Source: JAVBKV01 sp031553885 (GTDB taxonomy: Bacteria > Bacteroidota > Bacteroidia > Bacteroidales > Azobacteroidaceae). From it: a DNA stretch of 23,074 nucleotides. A program made the position numbers and the translations under genes. Within the stretch, counting starts at the first letter, position 1; every line of letters begins with the position of its first letter. The stretch is from NCBI GenBank assembly GCA_031553885.1, contig JAVBKV010000022.1:1-23074 (forward strand), in the 5' to 3' direction. Below are positions 7,970 through 16,925 of the stretch, piece after piece. A model generated the notes under the pieces. It did no database searches and was not told the DNA's origin. It was given only the letters and a program-made list of their open reading frames with translations.

Positions 7970-9077
7970 ATAAGTCGATTATTTTATCTTTAATAGCATC
8001 GGGAGTAAAAAGTTTCCGTACCCGCCGGGAGGCATTAATTCCTAAATGCTCCCGCAACAGATCATCTGAAAGTAATTGATTGATTTTAGCAGCCAGGTCT
8101 TCCTCTGTGCGTGCCACCGACTCCAGGCCGGTTTCCCCGTCCTTGGAAACCCAGTTGACCCCGGAACCATGAATGGTAAAAGTTACCGCAGGCAATCCGC
8201 AGTACATGGCTTCCGCCAATGCGATACCAAAAGCTTCATTTTTACTGATTGACGGGAAGGCAAAGACATCGGAAGCATAGAGATAATGCCGCAATGCATC
8301 ATCACTCAATCGGCCCGGAAAGAATAAAGAATTGGATTTTGCATGCTTCTTCAGGTTTTCGGTTTCGGGTCCCTGTCCTGCAATCACCACTACCGCATCA
8401 TCAGAAATCATCGGAGCGGCATTTATCAGATGAATTAAGCCTTTATACGGTACATGTCTCCCAAAAGTAAAGACAATCTTTTTACCTCTATACTGTTCCC
8501 AGATTCCGATAATTCCCTTGTCATCCTCGGCCCGTTTAGACAATTTGGAACAATTAACCACATTCGGAATAATCTGTATCTTGTTTTTCAAGGAAGATAA
8601 TACCTGAGATCCGGAAATATAGCACGGACTGGTAATTACTATTTTATTTGCTCGTTGTAACAAAAAGTTCTCTATGGGCTGGTAAAATTTATAGAGAAAC
8701 GTTTGTGCTACTATATCCGAGTGCCAATGGACAATTAACTGAGTTTGGCTAGGAAGCAGTAATTCCAGGTATAAACTTCCTAGAGGATTCGGTGCATGAA
8801 AATGAACAATATCCGGAGAAAAATCCTGAAAAACTTTTTTCATTTCCGATAACATAGACAAGGATATAGATTGGCTGGACCACTTTTTCAGAACACTGCA
8901 ACGGCAGACTTCTATTCCTTCGTGAATGTCCCTGACTGTACTTTTGTTATCATTGAAACAAATTACCCGATGATGATATTCCGGTGTTACCTGAATCGTA
9001 TTGTAACAAACATCCTCAATTCCCCCGATGTGAGGAGGATAATAATTGGGTATATGTAATATTTTCTTTATTTTCAT
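7959..9077 (-). CDS. Glycosyltransferase family 4, GT-B fold
   Basis: A 372-residue glycosyltransferase, cytosolic or membrane-associated. The N-terminus has HIPNYYPPHIGGIEDV (8-23), with the glycine-rich loop typical of GT4 acceptor domains. The C-terminal donor domain begins near 198 with TFGRHVPYKG (204-213) and contains the EX7E pair E281/E289 in NEAFGIALAEAMYCGLP. These features indicate a retaining enzyme using a nucleotide sugar to extend the lipid-linked repeat unit. The sugar and linkage cannot be told. It starts 6 bases after the neighbouring glycosyltransferase stop and overlaps the LicD start by 11 bases, so it sits well inside the operon. Confidence 0.9.
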   Translation of the reverse strand: MKIKKILHIPNYYPPHIGGIEDVCYNTIQVTPEYHHRVICFNDNKSTVRDIHEGIEVCRCSVLKKWSSQSISLSMLSEMKKVFQDFSPDIVHFHAPNPLGSLYLELLLPSQTQLIVHWHSDIVAQTFLYKFYQPIENFLLQRANKIVITSPCYISGSQVLSSLKNKIQIIPNVVNCSKLSKRAEDDKGIIGIWEQYRGKKIVFTFGRHVPYKGLIHLINAAPMISDDAVVVIAGQGPETENLKKHAKSNSLFFPGRLSDDALRHYLYASDVFAFPSISKNEAFGIALAEAMYCGLPAVTFTIHGSGVNWVSKDGETGLESVARTEEDLAAKINQLLSDDLLREHLGINASRRVRKLFTPDAIKDKIIDLYEN

Positions 9078-9083
9078 GGCAGG

Positions 9084-10184
9084 CTATTTTTCAAATAAAT
9101 GATGAAACAGTTCATCCCAGTTCCGGAAAAAAGGTTCTTTGTATATCACCTGATTATTCGCATCATATTCCAGTTTTCCGGAAATGAATGCTTTCATACA
9201 ATTAGCCAAGTCCGATGCGTTATCAGGATCGAAGAAACGAACCTTATCATAATTGCCTATCGTTTCCCTGGCATAAGGAAGATCAGCAGCCAATACCGGT
9301 TTATCGTATGCTTTGATTTCTGTCAACGGTAATCCCCAGGATTCTACTTTGGAAGGGTACAATAAACAATCGCAATCACGGTAATTACATATCATTTCAT
9401 CTTTTTCTAAATACCCGATAAATAAAAGGTTATCTAAGTGGGTATATTTTTTATATAAATACCGTGCATACTTATTTTCACATCCGCATAAGGTTAAAAC
9501 TACTAAAAAATCAGTTACTCCTTCTTGATTCAGTAAAGACGCCGCTTCACAAATAATTTCAAAATTTTTATGAACCATGGCTCCTGCCGGATAAAAGAAT
9601 AATTTTTTGTTTCCACAATAGGTTTTAGTCTCTGTTTTGCAGTGTTTTTCCGATACTTGCTGGACAGGTAATGACACGATCACGTTATCTGCAGCAAACA
9701 TCTTTTGATATGCTTTTCTCATCCACTCCTGCTGTACAATCACACTTTCGTTCTTGTGAATATTAATTTTGTAGATGAAACGCGATAGCCAACTGATCAG
9801 GAAAATGCTACGTTGAAATTTTAATTCTTTCAGGCCCGGAGAATAAAATACCAATGAATTGTGAGAGTAAACTATTCTGCGTTCAGCTTCAACATTTGGA
9901 GTCGTATCATGCATAGACAACCAGCAGTAAGGGTTTAGTTTTCTGCTAAATAAATAAAATCCTATATATTCATAGTATAGTTTATAAAACCATGATTTCC
10001 GGGATCGAGGGAAGTCAATGTACTCTACATTTTTATATTGGGGATACAGGTTAGTTTTGTGAACAAGCGCAATGATCCGGTAATGGTCCGATGCATAAGA
10101 AGATAATGATTCCAGACAGTCCTGCATCACCTTCAGGGTTCCCCCTGTGTATAAATTAATTCCAGATACGACAATTGTTTTCAT
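9084..10184 (-). CDS. GT-B glycosyltransferase (GT4-like, divergent N-domain)
   Basis: A 366-residue protein. The C-terminal half has the GT4 donor-binding pattern: FFYPAGAMVHKNFEI (196-210), then the EX7E pair E281/E289 in ESWGLPLTE followed by KPVLAADLPYARE. The N-terminal half starts MKTIVVSGINLYTGGTLKV with a short glycine loop and is more divergent. MHDTTPNV and YSHNSL are recognisable motifs of the Bacteroidales glycosyltransferases that assemble capsules. It is expected to be a retaining enzyme adding one residue of the repeat unit; donor and acceptor are unknown. It has many Cys and Tyr residues for the family. It lies 10 bases after the preceding glycosyltransferase stop and 6 bases before the next gene. 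Confidence 0.85.
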   Translation of the reverse strand: MKTIVVSGINLYTGGTLKVMQDCLESLSSYASDHYRIIALVHKTNLYPQYKNVEYIDFPRSRKSWFYKLYYEYIGFYLFSRKLNPYCWLSMHDTTPNVEAERRIVYSHNSLVFYSPGLKELKFQRSIFLISWLSRFIYKINIHKNESVIVQQEWMRKAYQKMFAADNVIVSLPVQQVSEKHCKTETKTYCGNKKLFFYPAGAMVHKNFEIICEAASLLNQEGVTDFLVVLTLCGCENKYARYLYKKYTHLDNLLFIGYLEKDEMICNYRDCDCLLYPSKVESWGLPLTEIKAYDKPVLAADLPYARETIGNYDKVRFFDPDNASDLANCMKAFISGKLEYDANNQVIYKEPFFRNWDELFHHLFEK

Positions 10185-10194
10185 TTCTTCTCCT

Positions 10195-11361
10195 TTATCT
10201 TTCTTTTTTTAATTGATCAAACAGATAAATCCATTGACTCATTATTTTTTCTTCTCCATAATCAATTGACATTTCCCGGGCTGTTTGTCCCATTGATTTT
10301 CTCAATTTATCCGATTCAATCATGAAACAGATTCTACCGGACAATGCCGGAATATTTTCCGATTCAACCAAAAATCCGTTTTTTCCGCCAGTAATAATAT
10401 CCTTGGGGCCACAGGGTGCATCAAAGGCAACAATCGGTAACCCGCATGACATCGCTTCAAGAAGTACCATCGGTAAAGCTTCCAGATAACGCGAGGGAAA
10501 TAGCATCAGGGAATGTTCCAGAAAACGGGCATGAATATCTTTTACAGGATCATGAATCTGGATGACTGCATTCAGTTTATATTGATCGATCAATGCAAGT
10601 AATAGCTCTTTTTGTTCACCGCCTCCATAAATAGAAAGCTTCCAATCAGGATGTTTTTCCAAGACCGTTTTCCAGGCCTCAATTAATTGGTCAAACCCTT
10701 TTTCATAGGCTAATCTTCCGACAGCAATGGCTTTTTTGGAAGAACATGCTGAAGTTTGTTCAGGAAAAAATGACAATGGATTTGGAATCACGACAATATT
10801 ATGCTTATCATTCCAACATAATCTTTCTTCTTCTGTCAGTACGACAAGACGAGCTAATCTCCGACATTGTTTGAATAAATTTTGAGTCCTGATTAAAGCT
10901 ATATAGTTAGGAATAAATCCTTTGTGTAGTTTTCTGGCCATTAGCTGCCGGAAGTTTCCCGGAAAATGAAGTTCTCCGATCTTAATGCTGCCATCGGTTA
11001 ATTCGTGAAGAAATCCCATGTCCAGACCCAGGGTCGAAATTGTAATATCAGGGCGTATTCTGCATAAGAGTCTGTTCAGAGTAATTTTATATTTCCTTGT
11101 TTTCCGATACCGTGAAATACATTTCCGGAGATAGGATTCTTTTCCGAATTTTTCATGTATACCAATGTCCAGATGATGCAAAGAGACCTTATCCGATAAG
11201 GGATAAAAGACCGGACGGCCCATTTGTTCGGTTGTGATAATCGAAACATCATAACCGGCCTTTTCCGCCAGATAATTGGCTTTTATGGTAGTCACACGCT
11301 CCATTCCGCCTGAATTATAAAGCCCTCCCGGAAGCAAGTATACAATCTTCGTTTTCATCAT
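10195..11361 (-). CDS. Glycosyltransferase family 4
   Basis: A 388-residue GT-B glycosyltransferase. The N-terminal loop PGGLYNSGGMERVTTIKANYLA (11-32) is the classic GGxxR acceptor-domain start, so translation must begin upstream of it, at 11361 or the adjacent ATG at 11358. The donor domain has AVGRLAYEKGFDQLIEAW (213-230) and the EX7E pair E294/E302 in EALPMVLLEAMSCGLP. The pattern DAPCGPKDII after it is frequent in capsule GT4 enzymes that transfer GalNAc, galactose or related sugars, but the specificity is not established. The first 44-47 bases overlap the end of the polymerase gene in another frame, a longer overlap than any other in this operon. Confidence 0.9.
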   Translation of the reverse strand: MMKTKIVYLLPGGLYNSGGMERVTTIKANYLAEKAGYDVSIITTEQMGRPVFYPLSDKVSLHHLDIGIHEKFGKESYLRKCISRYRKTRKYKITLNRLLCRIRPDITISTLGLDMGFLHELTDGSIKIGELHFPGNFRQLMARKLHKGFIPNYIALIRTQNLFKQCRRLARLVVLTEEERLCWNDKHNIVVIPNPLSFFPEQTSACSSKKAIAVGRLAYEKGFDQLIEAWKTVLEKHPDWKLSIYGGGEQKELLLALIDQYKLNAVIQIHDPVKDIHARFLEHSLMLFPSRYLEALPMVLLEAMSCGLPIVAFDAPCGPKDIITGGKNGFLVESENIPALSGRICFMIESDKLRKSMGQTAREMSIDYGEEKIMSQWIYLFDQLKKER

Positions 11362-12676
11362 TCTTAAAACTTATGTTATCTAGATCCGAAGCGATATATT
11401 CTTTGAGATAATTTTGCGCCAAATAACAGGTACAGATAAGACAAAGTAAAACCTGCATAATATTCATTCTTCCAACGGCTTCGGCCTTTATTTCAAGAAT
11501 GAATAAATGAACGAACAAGGTCATCAAACACCAGAAATCAGGTTTATTCCAGCGGTTTTTTGTTTGCCCGGCAATGTATAAAGGCTGAATGAAAAAGAGT
11601 GTCTGATAGATAAAACAAGCTATCCAGAAAAAGATTCCTCCGTAAAGGATTGCCCGCATGTATCCGGCATCTGTTTCCATATAATACCCGTGCCCATCCA
11701 GGCCTACATAACGGCCATCACCATGCAGGAGAGTCTGGGTCGAAGGCATAAAGTATTGTTTGTTGATCATTAAGTCCGTAGAAGAAGTACTAAGTTTTCC
11801 GGTATCTTCATACTTGTAATAGAATTCGAAAGCAAAAGGAAAAACATGATTGGTGATGGCAAAACGTTGAGCAGGGGTTAAAATATAATTATATGCTCCT
11901 AAAATCAGGCAAACCGGAATAATCAATTTAACCAGTGCCTTAAGTATTTTTATCACCCTGTCCTGAACCAGAAAAAGATACATGCAAAAACCCATAACCA
12001 GCCCAATAAAAGCCGTACGACCGGAAAATATCGACCCTGACAGGAGTAAAAAGAATATGACAAACCCTTTATAACCGGAAGTACAATTTGGCTGTCCGGT
12101 TAACAACAACCTGAAAAATAAAATGAAGGCAACTCCGAACCCTGCAGGTAGCTCAAAGAAGGGACTTCCGGATAACGCATAACCTCTGAAATAAAGTTCA
12201 TAAGGTCCAAAAAGTTTTTTCTGGATGATTTCAGGCTTCATAGCTATCAGGAAATCTCCAACAGGCGGTATAAAAAACGCAGACATCTGTATAAATCCCT
12301 GAACAGCAAATGTATAGCAGATAAGTTGGGAAATATTATTAAAAGCGTCTGATTCTTCCCCTTCAATTAGTAACGGCAACGCATAAATCATTGCCGTGAT
12401 CATAAAAAACTGCAGGATAAAACATTTCAATAGGATGAAATCATAGGTGCCAAGCAGCACCGGATAAGAAAAACATAGAATAGAAAGTAATACCAGACCA
12501 ATTAATATCCGGACGGTATAACGATGAAAAAAATAATCCAAGCGTATGGAGCCCCTTACAAAAATGTAGTAAAAGGTGGTCAGAATAATCGAGACAACTG
12601 CAGAATTATACAAAACCGGAACCCGGAAATTAAATATAATCAAAAATAAAATGAGTATTCTGTAGAATAATAGCAT
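11315..12676 (-). CDS. wzy: O-antigen/polysaccharide polymerase (Wzy-like)
   Basis: A 453-residue hydrophobic protein with about eleven predicted membrane helices and a large periplasmic loop (about 265-335). Wzy proteins share little sequence, but several typical features are visible: YFRGYALSGSPFFELPAGFG (162-181), SGRTAFIG (218-225) after a helix, and DGHGYYMETDAGYMRAILYGG (327-347) before the C-terminal helices. Such arginine-containing motifs next to membrane segments are usual for Wzy and WaaL-type enzymes. It would link repeat units on the periplasmic side of the inner membrane. It could instead be an O-antigen ligase, but the companion flippase and Wzc make polymerase the better call. 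The C-terminal tail is cytosolic and charged, and its coding sequence overlaps the next gene. Confidence 0.85.
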   Translation of the reverse strand: MLLFYRILILFLIIFNFRVPVLYNSAVVSIILTTFYYIFVRGSIRLDYFFHRYTVRILIGLVLLSILCFSYPVLLGTYDFILLKCFILQFFMITAMIYALPLLIEGEESDAFNNISQLICYTFAVQGFIQMSAFFIPPVGDFLIAMKPEIIQKKLFGPYELYFRGYALSGSPFFELPAGFGVAFILFFRLLLTGQPNCTSGYKGFVIFFLLLSGSIFSGRTAFIGLVMGFCMYLFLVQDRVIKILKALVKLIIPVCLILGAYNYILTPAQRFAITNHVFPFAFEFYYKYEDTGKLSTSSTDLMINKQYFMPSTQTLLHGDGRYVGLDGHGYYMETDAGYMRAILYGGIFFWIACFIYQTLFFIQPLYIAGQTKNRWNKPDFWCLMTLFVHLFILEIKAEAVGRMNIMQVLLCLICTCYLAQNYLKEYIASDLDNISFKNDENEDCILASGRAL

Positions 12677-12701
12677 TTTCTAACTGTTTTGTTTGAAGGG
12701 A

Positions 12702-13709
12702 TTAATTGAACAGATTACGTTTCAGAAAATGAAAACCACCTATCGAAAAAAGCTGTAGCATATAACGGGTTTTCGGAAAGCATTTTCCTATTATAAAACG
12801 ATAAAAGCAGATTTCAGAACAATACCGTATCGAATCAGAAAACAAGTCTTCCCGTACCTGTTTCAATTGAGAAAAAAAAGATTTCAATATATTTTCCGTA
12901 TAGCGTTGAGAAGTATGACTCAGATTATAGCTTTGGATTGAACGATTGACAAAATGAGCATACACAAGCATTTTTTCTTCAGAAAGGTATAGTCTGTTAT
13001 GTGTTAAATAATTATATTGTATTTTACTTAAAGTCAAATTTTTATCTCCGGATTGTTTGTCGGACAAAACTGTTTCATTTGTCTGGTGGCGCCGGTAATG
13101 GAGCAAAACTTCAGGAAGATTAGCGGCTTGAGTATATTTTAATAGCTCAGTCCAGAATGCGTAATCCTCTGCACGGTAAAACTGGTCCGGATATTCCAGT
13201 TCATACGAATCCAATACCGATTTACGAAGCATTACAGACGGATGAGAAAATGGTGCCTGAAAGAATGTAAATGCCCGGATAGCTTTATCATTTTCAGGAA
13301 ATTTTACAACCTGGGATTTTCCCGTACCTTCAAAAAAGACACGGATGTAGCTGCCACAAATTCCGATTTCCGGATGAGATTCCATGAAATCAAACTGCTT
13401 TTCCAGGCGATGGAGATCTGCAATATCATCAGCATCCATCCGTGCTATGTATTTTCCACGGCTAAGCATAATCCCGGTATTTAGGCAGGCAACCAACCCC
13501 CTATTCAACTTATTTTCAATCAGTCGAATACGCGGATCGGTATGGGAATTTAATATCCGGGAGGTAGAGTCAGTAGACCCGTCATTAATGATAATGAATT
13601 CAAAATTTGGAAACGTCTGATTCAAAATCGACTCAACAGCCTGTGAAATGTATTTTTCACCATTATGAACAGCTAATACTACTGACAGTCGAATATTCGG
13701 CTTTTTCAT
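12702..13709 (-). CDS. Glycosyltransferase family 2, GT-A fold
   Basis: A 335-residue glycosyltransferase whose first 120 residues are a textbook GT2 domain: SVVLAVHNGEKYISQAVESIL (9-29), the DGS donor-binding motif (43-45), NRGLVACLNTG (69-79) and the metal-binding D-A-D in ARMDADD (89-95). The C-terminal part is helical and rich in Tyr and Phe, as in many capsule GT2 enzymes, with no clear membrane helix. GT2 members generally invert configuration. It is the first glycosyltransferase gene in the operon, 35 bases after the beta-barrel gene stop and 25 bases before the polymerase start. Donor and acceptor sugars are unknown. Confidence 0.92.
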   Translation of the reverse strand: MKKPNIRLSVVLAVHNGEKYISQAVESILNQTFPNFEFIIINDGSTDSTSRILNSHTDPRIRLIENKLNRGLVACLNTGIMLSRGKYIARMDADDIADLHRLEKQFDFMESHPEIGICGSYIRVFFEGTGKSQVVKFPENDKAIRAFTFFQAPFSHPSVMLRKSVLDSYELEYPDQFYRAEDYAFWTELLKYTQAANLPEVLLHYRRHQTNETVLSDKQSGDKNLTLSKIQYNYLTHNRLYLSEEKMLVYAHFVNRSIQSYNLSHTSQRYTENILKSFFSQLKQVREDLFSDSIRYCSEICFYRFIIGKCFPKTRYMLQLFSIGGFHFLKRNLFN

Positions 13710-13744
13710 CTACCTTTCTCCGGATACTAATTGTTTAATTTAAA

Positions 13745-14479
13745 TTAAAAACTGTATTGTACTCCTACCAGAAGGTTAGCGGTCAGATCAAAACCGGTGT
13801 CTCCTACATAACCATCAAATTTATCAGAAGCAATCATACTCTGACCTTCCAGGTAACATCCCCAGGGACCCTTCTTTTGAAGATTAAAATTCAGTCTGCC
13901 TCCCAGCCTGCCTCCGATTCCATTAAAAGTGTGATTTGTTTCACTTTTTATGTTATGAAGATAAGCAACACCGGTGTAAACAATCACATCAACCAACTTG
14001 GGTTCGACATCGTAACCAATAATTGTGCGGGTCAGATTAACAGTAAAGTCTAGCGAAAGGGAACTGGTATAAAATTCCTGCCAAAAACCGGAACCATCGG
14101 ACGTGAATTTTAATTTTTCCGGCCATCCTTTAGGAAAAATACTTTTTCCATCTCCATGAGTAAACTTACCCATTTGAGGAACTGCATAATTGAACCCGCG
14201 ATATTGACCAAAATAAAACTGAGCACGAAAACCCAGGCCTGGATTGATCCATTTACCTACAGAGATCTCTCCTCCTCCGCAAATACGATCTCCGAATGAC
14301 GGAGCTTTTCCATCCTGATTTCCGAATAAGATATTCGGACCACCACCGGCAGATACATACCATTTTTCATTCTTTCCATAAAAATGATATTTTCCTTCTT
14401 GTGCATTAACCGTGAATTTAACTGACACGGCTATTAACAAAACCAATACAGCAACTAATTTCCTTTTCATAACACTCAT
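13745..14479 (-). CDS. Outer-membrane beta-barrel protein of unknown role
   Basis: A secreted protein of 244 residues (241 if the ATG at 14470 is used; its MKRKLVAVLVLL start is the more usual signal peptide). A signal peptide ends near VNAQ. The mature part alternates hydrophobic and polar residues, is rich in Gly, Tyr and Phe, and ends in VGVQYSF with a terminal phenylalanine, the usual recognition signal for the outer-membrane assembly machine. About eight strands could fit. I do not recognise a specific family beyond the generic Bacteroidetes outer-membrane beta-barrel type. Its place between the Wzc-like gene and the first glycosyltransferase suggests a role in export, anchoring or assembly of the polymer, comparable in position but not obviously in sequence to Wzi. 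Confidence 0.75.
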   Translation of the reverse strand: MSVMKRKLVAVLVLLIAVSVKFTVNAQEGKYHFYGKNEKWYVSAGGGPNILFGNQDGKAPSFGDRICGGGEISVGKWINPGLGFRAQFYFGQYRGFNYAVPQMGKFTHGDGKSIFPKGWPEKLKFTSDGSGFWQEFYTSSLSLDFTVNLTRTIIGYDVEPKLVDVIVYTGVAYLHNIKSETNHTFNGIGGRLGGRLNFNLQKKGPWGCYLEGQSMIASDKFDGYVGDTGFDLTANLLVGVQYSF

Positions 14480-14489
14480 TTTTTATTTG

Positions 14490-16919
14490 TTAGTTAGTTA
14501 TTTGTTTTTCACTTTTTTTCTCACGACTCACACCATTACTATTGTTATAACCATATCCATAACCATATCCGTACCTGTAACCGTAACTGTGCCGTTTTGT
14601 GCTGTTAGATAATTTGTTAAGAACAATACTGGGATTTTTGAACTTATGATCTTCGCTAAACTGGTTGAGCATATTCAAACCATCTTTGGGAGTATGTTTG
14701 GAACAGGCAATAAACAAGGTTACATCAGCGATACGATCTAGCAGGAATGTATCCGAAACACTACCGACAGGAGACGTGTCTATAATAATGTAATCATATT
14801 TCTTCCGTAATTCTGTAAACAACACATCAAGCCTCGAATCCATTAACAATTCATTGGGATTATGGGGAATCGAACCGGAAAAAATGATATCCAACGGAAT
14901 GTCTCCGGGTAAAGTTGAAATAATATCATCCACGTTGTTGACATCACCATTCAGGTAAGAAGTCAGTCCCGGTTCATTGGTTCCATGAAAATATTCCGAA
15001 AGTTTCGGACGACGGATGTCCAAACCGACAATTAGCGTTTTGAATTTGAGAGCAAAAGTAAGGGCCAGGTTTGCCGACACAAAAGTCTTCCCTTCTCCGC
15101 TGATAGACGATGTCACAAGGATTACCTTCTGATCGCTTTCGTATCCGTTCTTTTCAATCTTTTTCAAAGAAGATCTTACATTAGCCCTTAACAATCGGAA
15201 CAATTCTGAAACAGAAGTATCGGCATGGGATGTAACTACTATCGGATTATTATTCTTCAGCTGAGGCAAGGCTACCACTACCGGTATATCCGTTATTTTT
15301 TCGATGTCTTCTTCTGTTTCGATTTTGAATTTCATTAACTGTTTGATACGTATCAGAATAGCGGGAAGAATTAAACCGACCAGCAGACATAAAAGCAGGA
15401 CAAGCCTTCTGTCCGGAGCAATAAGATATCCGGAATATAAAGGAGATTCCAGGATTTTTGCACTCGGAGCATTCGCAGCTAAGGCGAGTTCGGTATCTTC
15501 TTTTTTCTCCAGTAAGGTTGTATAAAGGGTTTCTTTGATTTGCTGCTGACGGATCTTTTCTGCCAGAATCCGTTCTTTGTGTGGAATATTTCCAATCCCT
15601 TTATCATATAAATTTTGCTGGGACTTCAGGTCCTTACTCTTAACATTATAGGATAAACGGACTCCTTCAATTCCTTTTTGAATCTCATTCAGGAGCATAC
15701 TCATACGATCATTCAACCGTTTGATAACGGGATTCTCAGTTTTGGTATAGTCCTGTATCCTGTCTTTTTCAAGGACAAGGCTATTGTATAGTTCAATATT
15801 GCTTACTAAACGGGGATCCGTATTTTCCAGTGTTGCCGGTAATAATCCTCCAGATTTAGCTACCTGTTTCACTTCAGATTCCAGAAAATTCAATAATTTT
15901 ATGTGGGCGGCATTATTGACCAGTTGTTTTTCAAATTCGTTATTTTCCTGCAATAGAATCCGGGATTCAAAATCAACATTGGCCAACCGGTTTTCCTGTC
16001 TGTAAGTTTCTATATCCGTTTCTGATATTTTCAGGTCTTCACCTATGATTTGTAATCGATCATTGATAAAAGAGGCTGCACTTAAAGTCGCCCGGTTCTT
16101 ATCCTCCATTACATCCTGATTGTAAACATCCACCAGTTTTATGAGTGCATCCTCTCCTCTTGCGATCTGAGTATCTGTAATAGAAATCCTAAGAATACTC
16201 GTATTTTCGCCTTGTTGGCCAACGCTCAGTTTACTCTGATAAGAGCCGGCTGCCAGGTAGGGATTCTTTATATAAACATGTATAGGTAATTCTTCTTTTG
16301 TGTAAGAAGCCCTTTCATTCTTTATTATTTTAATATCCCCGTATTTAGTTTGAATAGTGTAGGGAAAAGAAGACACCGTTTTCTTGAAGTTCCCATCTTC
16401 TCCGTCTGAAAGTTCAAAAACGCTATTGCCTTTTGGGGTAATTGTAAAATAAAGAGGATAATAAAGTTTTCCGGCGTCTCTTACATCCATTATGAATAAC
16501 AAAGGAGGATTAGAACTGTTACTCCTTCTTTCTGCCGGATAATACTCCGTATCTTTGATTTTCCCTTTTGTCCAGTAGCTGATATACAATCCTAACTCTG
16601 CAACCACTTTTTCCCAAAGGGCACGGGAACGAAAAACCTCTATTTCGTTTTCGATGCTGTTGTTGCTTGCAATCAGTCCCATATTCTGGAAGATTGCCAA
16701 TTCGCTGTTTCCTCCACGTTTGTCATTTTTCAGTAACAAACTCATACCGGCTGAATAGACTGGTGTCGTATAACGCAGGTAACACAGACCTGCAAATAAA
16801 AAGAATAAGACGGATAACGCAAACCATTTCCAATGTGAAATAATTGAAAAAAAGAATTGCTGGAAATCAATCTCATGGTGCAATTTAGTGGCTTCACTCC
16901 TGTTATTTTGTACTTTCAT
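14490..16919 (-). CDS. wzc: Polysaccharide co-polymerase with tyrosine autokinase (Wzc-like)
   Basis: An 809-residue inner-membrane protein controlling chain length and export. The first membrane helix is at about 33-50 and is followed by a Wzz-type domain (about 50-150). A long periplasmic helical region (about 280-470) with coiled-coil character leads to the second helix (about 505-525), then a cytosolic BY-kinase domain. The kinase has Walker A SGEGKT (607-612, K611), the variant A' motif VGLDIRRP and Walker B YIIIDTSPVG with D714. The C-terminal tail has seven tyrosines at alternate positions (779-791) in a Tyr-Gly repeat; this is the autophosphorylation cluster. It starts 6 bases after the Wza-like gene. 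No cognate phosphatase (Wzb-like or PHP type) lies in the window. Confidence 0.95.
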   Translation of the reverse strand: MKVQNNRSEATKLHHEIDFQQFFFSIISHWKWFALSVLFFLFAGLCYLRYTTPVYSAGMSLLLKNDKRGGNSELAIFQNMGLIASNNSIENEIEVFRSRALWEKVVAELGLYISYWTKGKIKDTEYYPAERRSNSSNPPLLFIMDVRDAGKLYYPLYFTITPKGNSVFELSDGEDGNFKKTVSSFPYTIQTKYGDIKIIKNERASYTKEELPIHVYIKNPYLAAGSYQSKLSVGQQGENTSILRISITDTQIARGEDALIKLVDVYNQDVMEDKNRATLSAASFINDRLQIIGEDLKISETDIETYRQENRLANVDFESRILLQENNEFEKQLVNNAAHIKLLNFLESEVKQVAKSGGLLPATLENTDPRLVSNIELYNSLVLEKDRIQDYTKTENPVIKRLNDRMSMLLNEIQKGIEGVRLSYNVKSKDLKSQQNLYDKGIGNIPHKERILAEKIRQQQIKETLYTTLLEKKEDTELALAANAPSAKILESPLYSGYLIAPDRRLVLLLCLLVGLILPAILIRIKQLMKFKIETEEDIEKITDIPVVVALPQLKNNNPIVVTSHADTSVSELFRLLRANVRSSLKKIEKNGYESDQKVILVTSSISGEGKTFVSANLALTFALKFKTLIVGLDIRRPKLSEYFHGTNEPGLTSYLNGDVNNVDDIISTLPGDIPLDIIFSGSIPHNPNELLMDSRLDVLFTELRKKYDYIIIDTSPVGSVSDTFLLDRIADVTLFIACSKHTPKDGLNMLNQFSEDHKFKNPSIVLNKLSNSTKRHSYGYRYGYGYGYGYNNSNGVSREKKSEKQITN
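14547..14585 (-). repeat. Tyr-Gly codon repeat in the kinase tail
   Basis: Near-tandem 6-base units (TATGGT/TATGGA type on the minus strand) encode YGYRYGYGYGYGY at residues 779-791 of the Wzc-like kinase. Loss or gain of 6-base units would change the number of phosphorylatable tyrosines without breaking the frame. Confidence 0.8.
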
Positions 16920-16925
16920 TTTTAA

